Positions 17,557 to 25,943 of a DNA stretch of 64,000 bases are shown one piece after another; positions within the stretch are counted from its first letter, which is position 1; every line of letters starts with the position of its first letter. The notes beneath the pieces were generated by a model. The model worked only from the letters and a program-made list of their open reading frames with translations, was not told the DNA's origin and searched no databases. Both the position numbers and the translations under genes were made by a program. The DNA comes from JADJYF01 sp965278995 (GTDB lineage Bacteria > Pseudomonadota > Gammaproteobacteria > Ga0077536), in assembly GCA_965278995.1 (NCBI GenBank), contig OZ257136.1, positions 3,968,001 to 4,032,000 on the forward strand, in the 5' to 3' direction.

Positions 17557-20151
17557 TCAGGCCACTTTAGTCGAGGCCAGAAAATCCTGCGCGAACCGCT
17601 GAAGTACGCCACCGGCCTCATAGACCGAGACCTCTTCCGCAGTATCGAGACGACAGATCACGGGTATCTCGAGACGCTCACCATTCTTGCGATGGATGAC
17701 CAGCGTGAGCTCGGCGCGCGGCGTACGTGCACCTTTCACGTCATAGGTTTCGGTACCGTCGAGCTTCAACGTCTTTCGGTTCACGCCGGGCTTGAATTCC
17801 AGCGGCAGTACGCCCATGCCGATCAGATTGGTGCGATGAATTCGCTCGAAGCCTTCGGCAACGATCGTTTCCACGCCAGCGAGGCGCACGCCCTTTGCCG
17901 CCCAGTCGCGTGAACTGCCCTGGCCGTAGTCGGCGCCAGCGATGATGATCAGGGGCTGCTTCCTATTCATGTAGGTCTCAATCGCCTCCCACATGCGCAT
18001 GACTTTGCCGTCCGGTTCTACACGTGCGAGCGAACCCGTTTTCACTTTGCCATCCACCACGGCCATTTCATTGACCAACTGCGGATTGGCAAACGTCGCC
18101 CGTTGCGCAGTGAGGTGATCGCCGCGATGCGTCGCGTATGAATTGAAGTCTTCTTCCGGAAGACCCATCTTCGCCAGATATTCACCGGCGGCGCTATCCA
18201 GCATGATTGCGTTTGACGGCGAGAGATGATCGGTCGTGATGTTGTCCGGCAGCACCGCTAGCGCGCGCATCCCTTTCATCGTGCGCTCCCCGGCCAACGC
18301 GCCTTCCCAGTAGGGTGGGCGACGGATGTAGGTGGACTGCGCCCGCCAGTCATACAGCGGGCTTACCTGTGCCTTCGGCCCCGCGCTACGCTCAAACATC
18401 GGGATATACACGCTGCGGAACTGCTCCGGCTTCACGCTCTGGCTGACGATGGCATCGATCTCTGAATCCAACGGCCATAGATCTTTCAGCAGAATTGGCT
18501 TGCCGTTGGCATCGTTACCAAACGAATCGCGCTCGATATCGAAGCGAATGGTACCTGCCAGTGCGTACGCCACAACCAGCGGCGGCGAGGCCAGAAATGC
18601 CTGCTTGGCATACGGATGAATGCGACCATCGAAGTTACGGTTGCCCGAGAGCACCGCTGTTGCATACAGGTCGCGGTCGATGATTTCCTGCTGGATTTTC
18701 GGGTCAAGTGCACCGGACATCCCATTACAGGTGGTACAGGCGAAAGCGACGATACCGAAACCGAGCTTTTCCAGTTCGGACTTCAGGCCGGCCTCTTCCA
18801 GGTACAGCGCCACCGTCTTGGAGCCGGGTGCAAGCGAACTTTTCACCCATGGTTTGCGCGTGAGCCCGAGACGATTCGCATTGCGCGCCAGCAACGCGGC
18901 GGCAATGACATTGCGCGGATTCGAGGTATTGGTGCAGCTGGTAATCGCCGCAATGATCACGGCCCCATCGGGCATGAGACCTTCGACGTTCTCCCAGGCA
19001 CCGGCGATACCTTTGGCAGCAAGATCGGTAGTCGAAACCCGCGCGTGTGGATTGCTCGGTCCGGCCATGGTCCGCACCACGCTGGTCAGATCGAATGCCA
19101 GCTCACGTTCATAGACCGCACTTTTCAAACTATCCGACCAGAGTCCGGCAACCCTGGCGTAAGTCTCGACCAGTTTCACCTGCTCGTCGGCGCGGCCCGT
19201 GAGCTTGAGATAGTCGAGCGTCTGCTGGTCGATGGAGAACATCGCCGCAGTGGCACCGTACTCCGGGGCCATATTTGAAATCGTGGCGCGATCGCCCAAG
19301 GTCAAAGTCGAGACGCCCGCACCATGAAACTCGAGGTAGGAACCGACTACCTTGGCTTTTCGCAGAAATTCGGTGAGTGCGAGCACGAGGTCAGTGGCTG
19401 TGATGCCCGGTTGCACTTTGCCGGTGAGTTCGACACCGACAATTTCCGGCAAGCGCATCCACGACGCGCGGCCAAGCATCACGTTCTCTGCTTCGAGGCC
19501 ACCGACGCCGACGGCGATGACACCGAGTGCGTCAACATGTGGCGTGTGGCTGTCTGTGCCGATGCAGGTATCTGGGAACGCCACACCGTCGGAAACTTGA
19601 ATCACCGGCGACATCTTCTCCAGATTGATCTGATGCATGATGCCGTTGCCGGCAGGTATCACGTCGACATTGTCGAATGCAAGCTTGGTCCAGTCGATGA
19701 AATGAAAGCGATCTTCGTTGCGGCGGTCTTCGATTGCTCGGTTTTTCTCGAACGCCTGCGGGTCGAAGCCACCACATTCGACAGCCAGTGAGTGATCGAC
19801 AATCAGCTGTACCGGCACCACCGGATTGACCTTGGCCGGGTCGCCGCCTTGATCGGCGATCGCATCGCGCAGGCCGGCAAGATCGACCAGCGCAGTCTGG
19901 CCGAGAATGTCGTGGCACACGACCCGGGCCGGATACCACGGAAAATCGCTTTCGCGTTTGACCTCGATGATCTGCTCGAGGCAATCACGAATGATGGCCG
20001 GATCGGCACGGCGCACGATGTTCTCGGCGTGCACACGCGCAGTGTACGGCAGCTTGTCCCAGGCGCCGGGATGGATGGCATTGACTGCGGCACGCGCGTC
20101 GAAATATTCGAGCTTGGTGCCTGGGAGGGGCTTGCGATGTTCAGTGTTCAT
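17557..20151 (-). CDS. acnD: Fe/S-dependent 2-methylisocitrate dehydratase AcnD
   Basis: 864 residues, the normal length. Aconitase-family signatures include IDWTKLAFDNVDVIPAGNGI, the Fe-S ligands in TSCTNTSNPRN and CTTCNGMSG, and the swivel-domain YGQGSSRDWAAKG. AcnD dehydrates 2-methylcitrate in propionate breakdown; pairing with prpF separates it from ordinary aconitases. It is 18 bp downstream of prpC and 16 bp upstream of prpF, so co-transcribed. Confidence 0.95.
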   Translation of the reverse strand: MNTEHRKPLPGTKLEYFDARAAVNAIHPGAWDKLPYTARVHAENIVRRADPAIIRDCLEQIIEVKRESDFPWYPARVVCHDILGQTALVDLAGLRDAIADQGGDPAKVNPVVPVQLIVDHSLAVECGGFDPQAFEKNRAIEDRRNEDRFHFIDWTKLAFDNVDVIPAGNGIMHQINLEKMSPVIQVSDGVAFPDTCIGTDSHTPHVDALGVIAVGVGGLEAENVMLGRASWMRLPEIVGVELTGKVQPGITATDLVLALTEFLRKAKVVGSYLEFHGAGVSTLTLGDRATISNMAPEYGATAAMFSIDQQTLDYLKLTGRADEQVKLVETYARVAGLWSDSLKSAVYERELAFDLTSVVRTMAGPSNPHARVSTTDLAAKGIAGAWENVEGLMPDGAVIIAAITSCTNTSNPRNVIAAALLARNANRLGLTRKPWVKSSLAPGSKTVALYLEEAGLKSELEKLGFGIVAFACTTCNGMSGALDPKIQQEIIDRDLYATAVLSGNRNFDGRIHPYAKQAFLASPPLVVAYALAGTIRFDIERDSFGNDANGKPILLKDLWPLDSEIDAIVSQSVKPEQFRSVYIPMFERSAGPKAQVSPLYDWRAQSTYIRRPPYWEGALAGERTMKGMRALAVLPDNITTDHLSPSNAIMLDSAAGEYLAKMGLPEEDFNSYATHRGDHLTAQRATFANPQLVNEMAVVDGKVKTGSLARVEPDGKVMRMWEAIETYMNRKQPLIIIAGADYGQGSSRDWAAKGVRLAGVETIVAEGFERIHRTNLIGMGVLPLEFKPGVNRKTLKLDGTETYDVKGARTPRAELTLVIHRKNGERLEIPVICRLDTAEEVSVYEAGGVLQRFAQDFLASTKVA

Positions 20152-20169
20152 GAGGCGTGCACACTCTGT

Positions 20170-21324
20170 TTAATTGCGATCCTTGAGCGGGACGAACTTT
20201 CTGTCTTCTGGACCAACGTAATTCGCGCTCGGGCGAATGATCTTGCCGTCAATGCGCTGCTCGATCACATGCGCCGACCAACCGGAGGTGCGCGATATGA
20301 CGAACAGCGGCGTGAACATCGCAGTCGGTACACCCATCATGTGATAGCTGGCGGCGCTGAACCAGTCGAGATTGGGGAACATCTTCTTGATCTCCCACAT
20401 CACCGATTCCAGTCTTTCGGCGATATCGAACATCTTCATGTTCTTCTGTTCGGCCGAGAGCTGGCGGGCCACTTCCTTGATTACCTTGTTGCGCGGGTCG
20501 GCCACCGTATAGACCGGATGACCGAAACCAATTACGACTTCTTTGCGCTCGACTCGGGCGCGAATGTCGGCTTCGGCCTGGTCCGGATCGTCGTAACGCT
20601 TCTGGATTTCGAATGCCACTTCGTTGGCCCCACCATGCTTGGGTCCGCGCAATGCGCCGATACCACCGCAGATGGCGGAGTACATGTCCGAGCCGGTGCC
20701 GGCAACCACGCGCGCGGCGAAAGTCGATGCATTGAACTCGTGCTCGGCGTACAGGATGAGCGAAGTGTGCATGGCGCGAACCCAGCTCTCACGCGGTTTT
20801 TCACCATGCAGTAGATGCAGGAAATGGCCGCCAATGGAATCGTCGTCGGTTTCGAGATCGATGCGCTTGCCGTTGTGACTGTAGTGGTACCAGTACAGCA
20901 GCATGGAACCTTGCGAAGCCATCAACTTATCGGCGATGTCGCGCGCACCGGGATGATTGTGATCGTCTTTTTCCGGTTGCAGACATCCTAGTACCGACAC
21001 GCCCGTTCGCATCACGTCCATCGGATGCGCAGATGGCGGCAGCTGTTCGAGGGCAGATTTGAGTGCGGCTGGCAGGCCGCGCAGCGCCTTCAGTTTGGTC
21101 TTATAACCAGCGAGCTCCGCTGCGTTCGGAAACTTGCCATGCACCAGCAGGTAGGCGATTTCCTCGAACTCGCAGGTGTTGGCGATATCGAGGATGTCAT
21201 AGCCACAGTAATGCAGATCGTTGCCGCTGCGGCCAACTGTGCACAATGAAGTATTGCCGGCAGCCGTACCGGACAGGGCAACCGATTTTTTCGGCTTGGG
21301 CAGAACGTGCTGGGTGTCGGACAT
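20170..21324 (-). CDS. prpC: 2-methylcitrate synthase PrpC
   Basis: 384 residues from the ATG at 21324 (aggaga ribosome site). Citrate synthase-family motifs: GGIGALRGPKHGGANE with the active-site His, GFGHPVYTVADPR, and the C-terminal LFVISRTSGWSAHVIEQR. It condenses propionyl-CoA with oxaloacetate. The position between prpB and acnD makes the methylcitrate role firm. Confidence 0.95.
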   Translation of the reverse strand: MSDTQHVLPKPKKSVALSGTAAGNTSLCTVGRSGNDLHYCGYDILDIANTCEFEEIAYLLVHGKFPNAAELAGYKTKLKALRGLPAALKSALEQLPPSAHPMDVMRTGVSVLGCLQPEKDDHNHPGARDIADKLMASQGSMLLYWYHYSHNGKRIDLETDDDSIGGHFLHLLHGEKPRESWVRAMHTSLILYAEHEFNASTFAARVVAGTGSDMYSAICGGIGALRGPKHGGANEVAFEIQKRYDDPDQAEADIRARVERKEVVIGFGHPVYTVADPRNKVIKEVARQLSAEQKNMKMFDIAERLESVMWEIKKMFPNLDWFSAASYHMMGVPTAMFTPLFVISRTSGWSAHVIEQRIDGKIIRPSANYVGPEDRKFVPLKDRN

Positions 21325-21364
21325 GATGGGTCTCCTGTTGTATCTGGTCGGACGGTCTATGCCG

Positions 21365-22249
21365 TCACTTGCCTTTCTGGAACAGCTGATCGAGCTTGTC
21401 TTCATAGGCATGGTAACCAAGGAAGTCATAGAGCTCGGCTCTGGTCTGCATGAGATCGAGGACGTTCTTCTGCGTCCCCTCGTTACGGATGGCGCGCATG
21501 ACGGTCAACGCAGCTTTTTGCATAGCACGAGTCGGAGACAGCGGGTAAAGCACCATCGCGATGCCCTGTGCGCCAAGCTCCTCGCGCAGATAATAAGGCG
21601 TCGTCCCGAATTCAGTGAGATTGGCCAGAACCGGCGCCTTCACGGCGTCGCACACCTGCTTGTACATCGCGATGTCGGTCATGGCCTCGGCAAAAATGGC
21701 GTCGGCGCCTGCTTCGACGAATGCGCAGGCGCGGTCGATGACACCCTGCAATCCTTCGACCTGCAATGCGTCGGTGCGCGCCATCAACACGAAATCGGGG
21801 TCGGTTTTGGCATCGACAGCGGCTTTGACGCGATCGACCATCTCCTCCAGAGTGACGAGTTCCTTGTTGGGACGATGACCGCAACGTTTCTGCGCGACCT
21901 GATCTTCGAGATGCACAGCAGCAGCGCCGGCAGCAATCATCTGCTTGACGCTGCGGGCGATATTGAATGCACCACCCCAGCCAGTGTCGATATCCACCAG
22001 CAGCGGTGTTTCAACCTGGCCAGTGATGCGTTTGACATCGGTGAGTACGTCATCCAGCGAGGTCATGCCGAGATCCGGCAGACCGTAGGAGTAGTTCGCA
22101 ACACCCGCTCCAGACAGATAGATCGCGCGATAACCGGTCTGCGTTGCCATCATCGCGGCATACGCGTTGACAGTGCCGATGATCTGCAACGGCTTCTCTT
22201 CGCGGATGGCGAGACGGAGACGACCGCCGGCGGTGAGTTTTGATGTCAT
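21365..22249 (-). CDS. prpB: 2-methylisocitrate lyase PrpB
   Basis: 294 residues with the ICL/PEPM signature KRCGHRPNKELV (active-site Cys) and the metal-binding VDIDTGWGGAFN. It splits 2-methylisocitrate into pyruvate and succinate, the last step of the cycle. Its ATG overlaps the regulator stop by 4 bp, so the two are translationally coupled. Confidence 0.95.
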   Translation of the reverse strand: MTSKLTAGGRLRLAIREEKPLQIIGTVNAYAAMMATQTGYRAIYLSGAGVANYSYGLPDLGMTSLDDVLTDVKRITGQVETPLLVDIDTGWGGAFNIARSVKQMIAAGAAAVHLEDQVAQKRCGHRPNKELVTLEEMVDRVKAAVDAKTDPDFVLMARTDALQVEGLQGVIDRACAFVEAGADAIFAEAMTDIAMYKQVCDAVKAPVLANLTEFGTTPYYLREELGAQGIAMVLYPLSPTRAMQKAALTVMRAIRNEGTQKNVLDLMQTRAELYDFLGYHAYEDKLDQLFQKGK

Positions 22250-22929
22250 GGGATTTCCTTCAGGTGTTTCTCGATATTCCGGCGCGCGGAACTGATGTGA
22301 CGACGCATCAGCATCTCGGCGAGATCGCCATCACGCGCTTCGATCGCTTCGACGATACGCAGGTGCTCACCAAAAGCAATTTGTGGCCGATTGGCGTAAG
22401 CACTGAACTGGTAGCGGTACATTCGGATACGGTGATACAACTCACCGATGAGGAGTTCGGTCAACGCGGTGTTGTGGCTGCCTTGAATGACACGATAGTG
22501 AAAGTCGAAATCGCCTTCCTGCTGGAAATAGGCCATGTCGGCCTTGAGCGCCTCGTCCTGCTCGTGTGCGTTCAGCAGCGCCTTGAGTCCGGCCACTTCG
22601 TCCGCGGTCATATGCAGAGCGGCTAAGCGCGCAGCCATTCCCTCCAACGCTTCGCGCACATAGTAGAGTTCGATCAGCGCCTCATGGCCGAGCGACGCAA
22701 TCCGGATACCGACATGCGGCGTCCGCTCCACCAGGCGGCGTGATTCCAGCCGACGCAGGGCTTCGCGCAAGGGCCCGCGGCTGGTGCCGAAACGCAGGGC
22801 GAGCTCGGTCTCCCCGACGCGCGAGCCCGGCGGTATTTCGCCCCGAACAATGGCATCCTGCAGCGCCTCGAAGACCCGATCGGCCGACGTACGCAGCGTT
22901 TTGTCGTCAATAATTTCAGGTACAAACAC
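22246..22929 (-). CDS. GntR-family (FCD) regulator of the methylcitrate operon
   Basis: 227 residues from a GTG. The N-terminal winged helix (GSRVGETELALRFGTSRGPLR, then EALRRLESRRLVE) is followed by an all-helical FCD effector domain (about 95-220). It is the first gene of the operon, and two matched ATTGTnnACAAT palindromes lie just upstream, so autoregulation and control of prpBC-acnD-prpF by a methylcitrate-cycle intermediate is likely. It corresponds to the GntR-type propionate regulators (PrpQ-like), not to sigma54-type PrpR. Confidence 0.85.
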   Translation of the reverse strand: MFVPEIIDDKTLRTSADRVFEALQDAIVRGEIPPGSRVGETELALRFGTSRGPLREALRRLESRRLVERTPHVGIRIASLGHEALIELYYVREALEGMAARLAALHMTADEVAGLKALLNAHEQDEALKADMAYFQQEGDFDFHYRVIQGSHNTALTELLIGELYHRIRMYRYQFSAYANRPQIAFGEHLRIVEAIEARDGDLAEMLMRRHISSARRNIEKHLKEIP

Positions 22930-22934
22930 GACTT

Positions 22935-22946
22935 ATTGTGGACAAT
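22935..22946. promoter_or_regulatory. operator attgtggacaat
   Basis: A palindrome of the ATTGTnnACAAT type bound by FCD GntR regulators, 6 bp upstream of the regulator start. Binding here would block the start region of the operon. Confidence 0.6.
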
Positions 22947-22998
22947 ATCTCTGGACAGGGCGCCAAACTACGCTGGTTTACCAGGTCCGGTCAAGTTA

Positions 22999-23010
22999 AT
23001 TGTAGACAAT
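22999..23010. promoter_or_regulatory. operator attgtagacaat
   Basis: A second copy of the same palindrome, 64 bp from the first (about six helical turns). The repeat of the site makes a specific operator pair likely, with possible looping. A ttgacc hexamer on the minus strand at 22989-22994 could be the -35 element. Confidence 0.6.
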
Positions 23011-23072
23011 CTTGCGGATCGCGTCGATGTAAATTGCCGCCTGCCCAGGGCGCAGGCGCCTGTGGCGATCAC

Positions 23073-23477
23073 TCAGCTGCCGTCATCCTCCTGTTCGTGG
23101 CACACCACGGCAATCTTGTTTCCGTCCGGGTCACGAACGTAAGCGCCGTAGTAGTCCGGGTGATAGTGAGGGCGTAAACCTGGCGCACCCTCACAAGTGC
23201 CGCCGTGAGCCAGCGCTATCCGATACGCATCACGAACGTCTTCGCGACAGCTGGCCAGAAATGCTGCCATCTGACCGTTCCCCGCATCATGCGGTTGGCC
23301 GTCGTATGGCTTGGCGATGACAAACAAGGGCCGTCCTCCGCCTGCGTTGTGCCAGCCGGCCCATGGTCTGCTGCGATCGCAGAAGCGTTCTTCGAGACCC
23401 AGGCGGCGCAGCACCGCGCCGTAAAACGCATACGCGCATTCAAAATCATGTACACCGACGACGATGTGCGAAAACAT
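23073..23477 (-). CDS. VOC (glyoxalase/bleomycin resistance) family protein
   Basis: 134 residues. It starts FSHIVVGVHDFECAYAFYGA, the first beta-alpha-beta unit with a metal His, and ends with GAYVRDPDGNKIAVVCHE, the last unit with a metal Glu. One VOC module pair of normal length. Specific substrate not clear. Confidence 0.85.
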   Translation of the reverse strand: MFSHIVVGVHDFECAYAFYGAVLRRLGLEERFCDRSRPWAGWHNAGGGRPLFVIAKPYDGQPHDAGNGQMAAFLASCREDVRDAYRIALAHGGTCEGAPGLRPHYHPDYYGAYVRDPDGNKIAVVCHEQEDDGS

Positions 23478-23528
23478 CCTGCCTCCTGCTCCGTGAACGT
23501 GAATGCGGGAGCGCTTCGCCGTCCCGCA

Positions 23529-24014
23529 CTAGATCGCCCCTTTCACAAAGAGCTGCTCGTTGACAACGTTCCCCCACTGCGAGCCGCGTTGCGTACGAAT
23601 CAGCTCGAACTCGTATTTCTCATACAAATGCCTTGCTGCATGGAGTTGATCAAAGGTCCAAAGATAGACTTTGTCATACCCCTGCGTCCGGCAGAAATCA
23701 GTAGCGGCTTGAAGCAGATTATTGCCAAGACCTTTTCCGCGTGATTCGTCAGATGTGATGAACCACCGCAAGTGCGCGCCAGCTTCCAGATGGTTCGCAC
23801 CATCAATAACGATAGCGCCATGGACAACATCATTCTCCAGCGCCAGCCAGAGACCATCCTGGTTGGCGTCATAACGGAGACAGAACTCGGCCAGTTCGGT
23901 TGCCACTTTGGCCTCGAAAGCGACGCCGAATCCAACGGTTCGTGCGTAATACGCCGCATGCATTTCGACCACGCGTCCAATACAGCCGGGCAGATATCCG
24001 CAGTGGATCTTCAT
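23529..24014 (-). CDS. GNAT-family N-acetyltransferase
   Basis: 161 residues. The acetyl-CoA binding motif A is ITSDESRGKGLGNNLLQAA (RxxGxG/A form), followed by YLWTFDQLHAARHLYEKYEF, the usual GNAT motif B. The N-terminal part (MHAAYYARTVGFG) resembles acetyltransferases often fused to MarR domains. Substrate unknown. Confidence 0.8.
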   Translation of the reverse strand: MKIHCGYLPGCIGRVVEMHAAYYARTVGFGVAFEAKVATELAEFCLRYDANQDGLWLALENDVVHGAIVIDGANHLEAGAHLRWFITSDESRGKGLGNNLLQAATDFCRTQGYDKVYLWTFDQLHAARHLYEKYEFELIRTQRGSQWGNVVNEQLFVKGAI

Positions 24015-24063
24015 TTAGTTACATCAGCAACCGGAGCGATTGGCCGGATGAGCGTCGCGACAC

Positions 24064-24519
24064 TTATCGAACATTGCGAACCTCTGCTTCCAGACGATCC
24101 AAATTCTGTTCATTGGCCGGCACAACGATGTGAGCGATCTGGTTTCTATGTTCAATATCATCGAACACCTGCTGCCAACCGACAGAAGTACGATTACCAA
24201 TGACTTCAAATGTGACGGTCAGAACGAAGTGGTGACTTTCCGATAGATGTTCGATCACTATACGTTGTGATGGGACGATATCCACGAACACATTTTCATT
24301 CGGGTAATTGGTTCCATCAGGGCCATGCATCACTAATTTCCATTTGCCACCAACCCGGAAATCAAATTCATGAAACGTGCTCGTAAAACCATCGGGCCCC
24401 CACCACCGTGTAAGATGATTCGGATCCGAGAAGGCCGTGAATACTCGGACTTGAGGCGCATTGATCTCCTTGAAATGGAAAAATTCACGGTCGCTTGTTA
24501 GTCTTCCATCTGACGGCAT
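24064..24519 (-). CDS. SRPBCC / AHSA1-like protein
   Basis: 151 residues from the ATG at 24519. Typical AHSA1 text: INAPQVRVFTAFSDPNHLTR, then WWGPDGFTSTFHEFDFRVGG, and a C-terminal helix. These START-like folds bind hydrophobic ligands. It lies 16 bp after the deazaflavin-type oxidoreductase, so they are probably co-transcribed. Confidence 0.85.
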   Translation of the reverse strand: MPSDGRLTSDREFFHFKEINAPQVRVFTAFSDPNHLTRWWGPDGFTSTFHEFDFRVGGKWKLVMHGPDGTNYPNENVFVDIVPSQRIVIEHLSESHHFVLTVTFEVIGNRTSVGWQQVFDDIEHRNQIAHIVVPANEQNLDRLEAEVRNVR

Positions 24520-24535
24520 GTTCGCCCCCGCTCGT

Positions 24536-25000
24536 TCATGGGCCTTCGGGTTCGCAGATAAAAACCGGAATGTCGCGATTTGTTCGTCGCCTATATAGCT
24601 CGAAATCCGGGTATACGGCGCAGCAAATCGGCCACACGGTCGATTTTTCCTCGGCGCTAGCAATTCTGGCCACCAGTCGGCTGCTGGTCCGGCCGACTGT
24701 CACTTCGATTTGTGGGTACTTGATCAAATTGTAATACCACACTGGATGGCGTGGCCCTCCCGCGAGCGAGGCAACGAGAACGATGCCATCCCGATAGGGA
24801 ACATGCATGAGGGGAAACTCTCGGGCGTGACCTGACTTTGCTCCCGTCATTTTTACGATGCAGATCTCCCCACCGCTCATCTGCTTGAACAGTCGTCCAC
24901 CGAATAATTTATAGAGAAACACATGGAATTGACTGAATGCTCGCAGGCCTGGCTTGATGAGGCGAAGCTGTGTTTCAGTTATAGGGCGCGGGTTACGCAT
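24536..25000 (-). CDS. Ddn-type nitroreductase family (deazaflavin-dependent) protein
   Basis: 154 residues. It has the split-barrel pattern KMTGAKSGHAREFPLMHVPY, then VASLAGGPRHPVWYYNLIKYP and VTVGRTSS, diagnostic for the Ddn/F420-dependent nitroreductase family first seen in mycobacteria. Use of F420 is not certain in a proteobacterium; relatives may bind other ligands. Upstream of the SRPBCC gene. Confidence 0.8.
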   Translation of the reverse strand: MRNPRPITETQLRLIKPGLRAFSQFHVFLYKLFGGRLFKQMSGGEICIVKMTGAKSGHAREFPLMHVPYRDGIVLVASLAGGPRHPVWYYNLIKYPQIEVTVGRTSSRLVARIASAEEKSTVWPICCAVYPDFELYRRRTNRDIPVFICEPEGP

Positions 25001-25161
25001 CGACAGCCTGGCTGGTCATGTTCCGAAACGTGGTGTAGCAAGAGCGGTCAACGCAATGCTGGTGTAATTGCGGATTTCGGCGAACGTGACCGGCTGTTTC
25101 GGCGGAACGTGACCAGCGGTACGCGTGGTGAAGTGCGTGGTTGATAATATAACTCAGTCGG

Positions 25162-25923
25162 TCACGATGCGTGCTCGGTAGCGGCCACCGGCGCTTGGTG
25201 TCGCCGGCGTAACGACTCGCCTTTGAGGTTGAGTCGATGGGCGCGATGCAAGAGTCGGTCAAGGATCGCATCGGCAATCGTCGCGTCTGCGATCCAGCCA
25301 TGCCAATGCTCTGTCGGCAGCTGGGCGGCAATCACCGTGGCGTGACGCTCGGCGCGGTCATCAATAATTTCCATGAGGTCTTCACGGCCGGCGGCATCGA
25401 GCGCGTGCAGACCCCAGTCATCGAGCACCAGCACATCGAAGCGGGCGAGCACGGCCAGACGTCGTTTATGCGAGCCATCACCGCGTGCGATATGGAGCTC
25501 TTGGAGCAGTCGCGGGACGCGCGCATAGAAGGCGGATTTACCGAGTCGGCAAGCGCGCTGCGCGAGCGCACACGCGAGGAAGGTCTTGCCGACGCCGGTC
25601 GGCCCGCTGACGATGACGGGCTGGGCCTGGTTGAGCCACTCGCCGTGGGCCAGGCGGGTCAGCAGCTGACTATCGAGGCCACGGCCGGCGCGGGTGTCGA
25701 TGTCCTCGAGATTGGCTTGGGCATACTTCAGTTTGGCATTCGCGAGCAGGCGCTTGAGGCGCTGGCTGTCGCGGTGCGCCGCCTCGCGCTCGACCAACAA
25801 AGCGAAGCGGTCTTCGAACACGAGGTTGTGCGCGGTCGGCAAGGTGAGCTGCTCTTCGAAGGCGCTGGCCATGCCGTCGAGCTTGAGCGTGCGCAGTTGC
25901 GTGAGGGTTTGTTGAACGATCAT
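25162..25923 (-). CDS. istB: IS21 helper ATPase IstB
   Basis: 253 residues. An AAA+ ATPase with Walker A (GPTGVGKTFLACAL), Walker B (LVLDDWG) and the N-terminal IstB extension (LRTLKLDGMASAFEEQL). It assists IstA in target selection. Downstream of istA by 20 bp. Confidence 0.93.
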   Translation of the reverse strand: MIVQQTLTQLRTLKLDGMASAFEEQLTLPTAHNLVFEDRFALLVEREAAHRDSQRLKRLLANAKLKYAQANLEDIDTRAGRGLDSQLLTRLAHGEWLNQAQPVIVSGPTGVGKTFLACALAQRACRLGKSAFYARVPRLLQELHIARGDGSHKRRLAVLARFDVLVLDDWGLHALDAAGREDLMEIIDDRAERHATVIAAQLPTEHWHGWIADATIADAILDRLLHRAHRLNLKGESLRRRHQAPVAATEHAS

Positions 25924-25943
25924 CGGGCGTCTCCTGGTCAGGG

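Noticed and set aside
19324..19791. Long plus-strand frames inside acnD, prpC, prpB and prpF
   Set aside because: Antisense shadows of GC-rich coding sequence.
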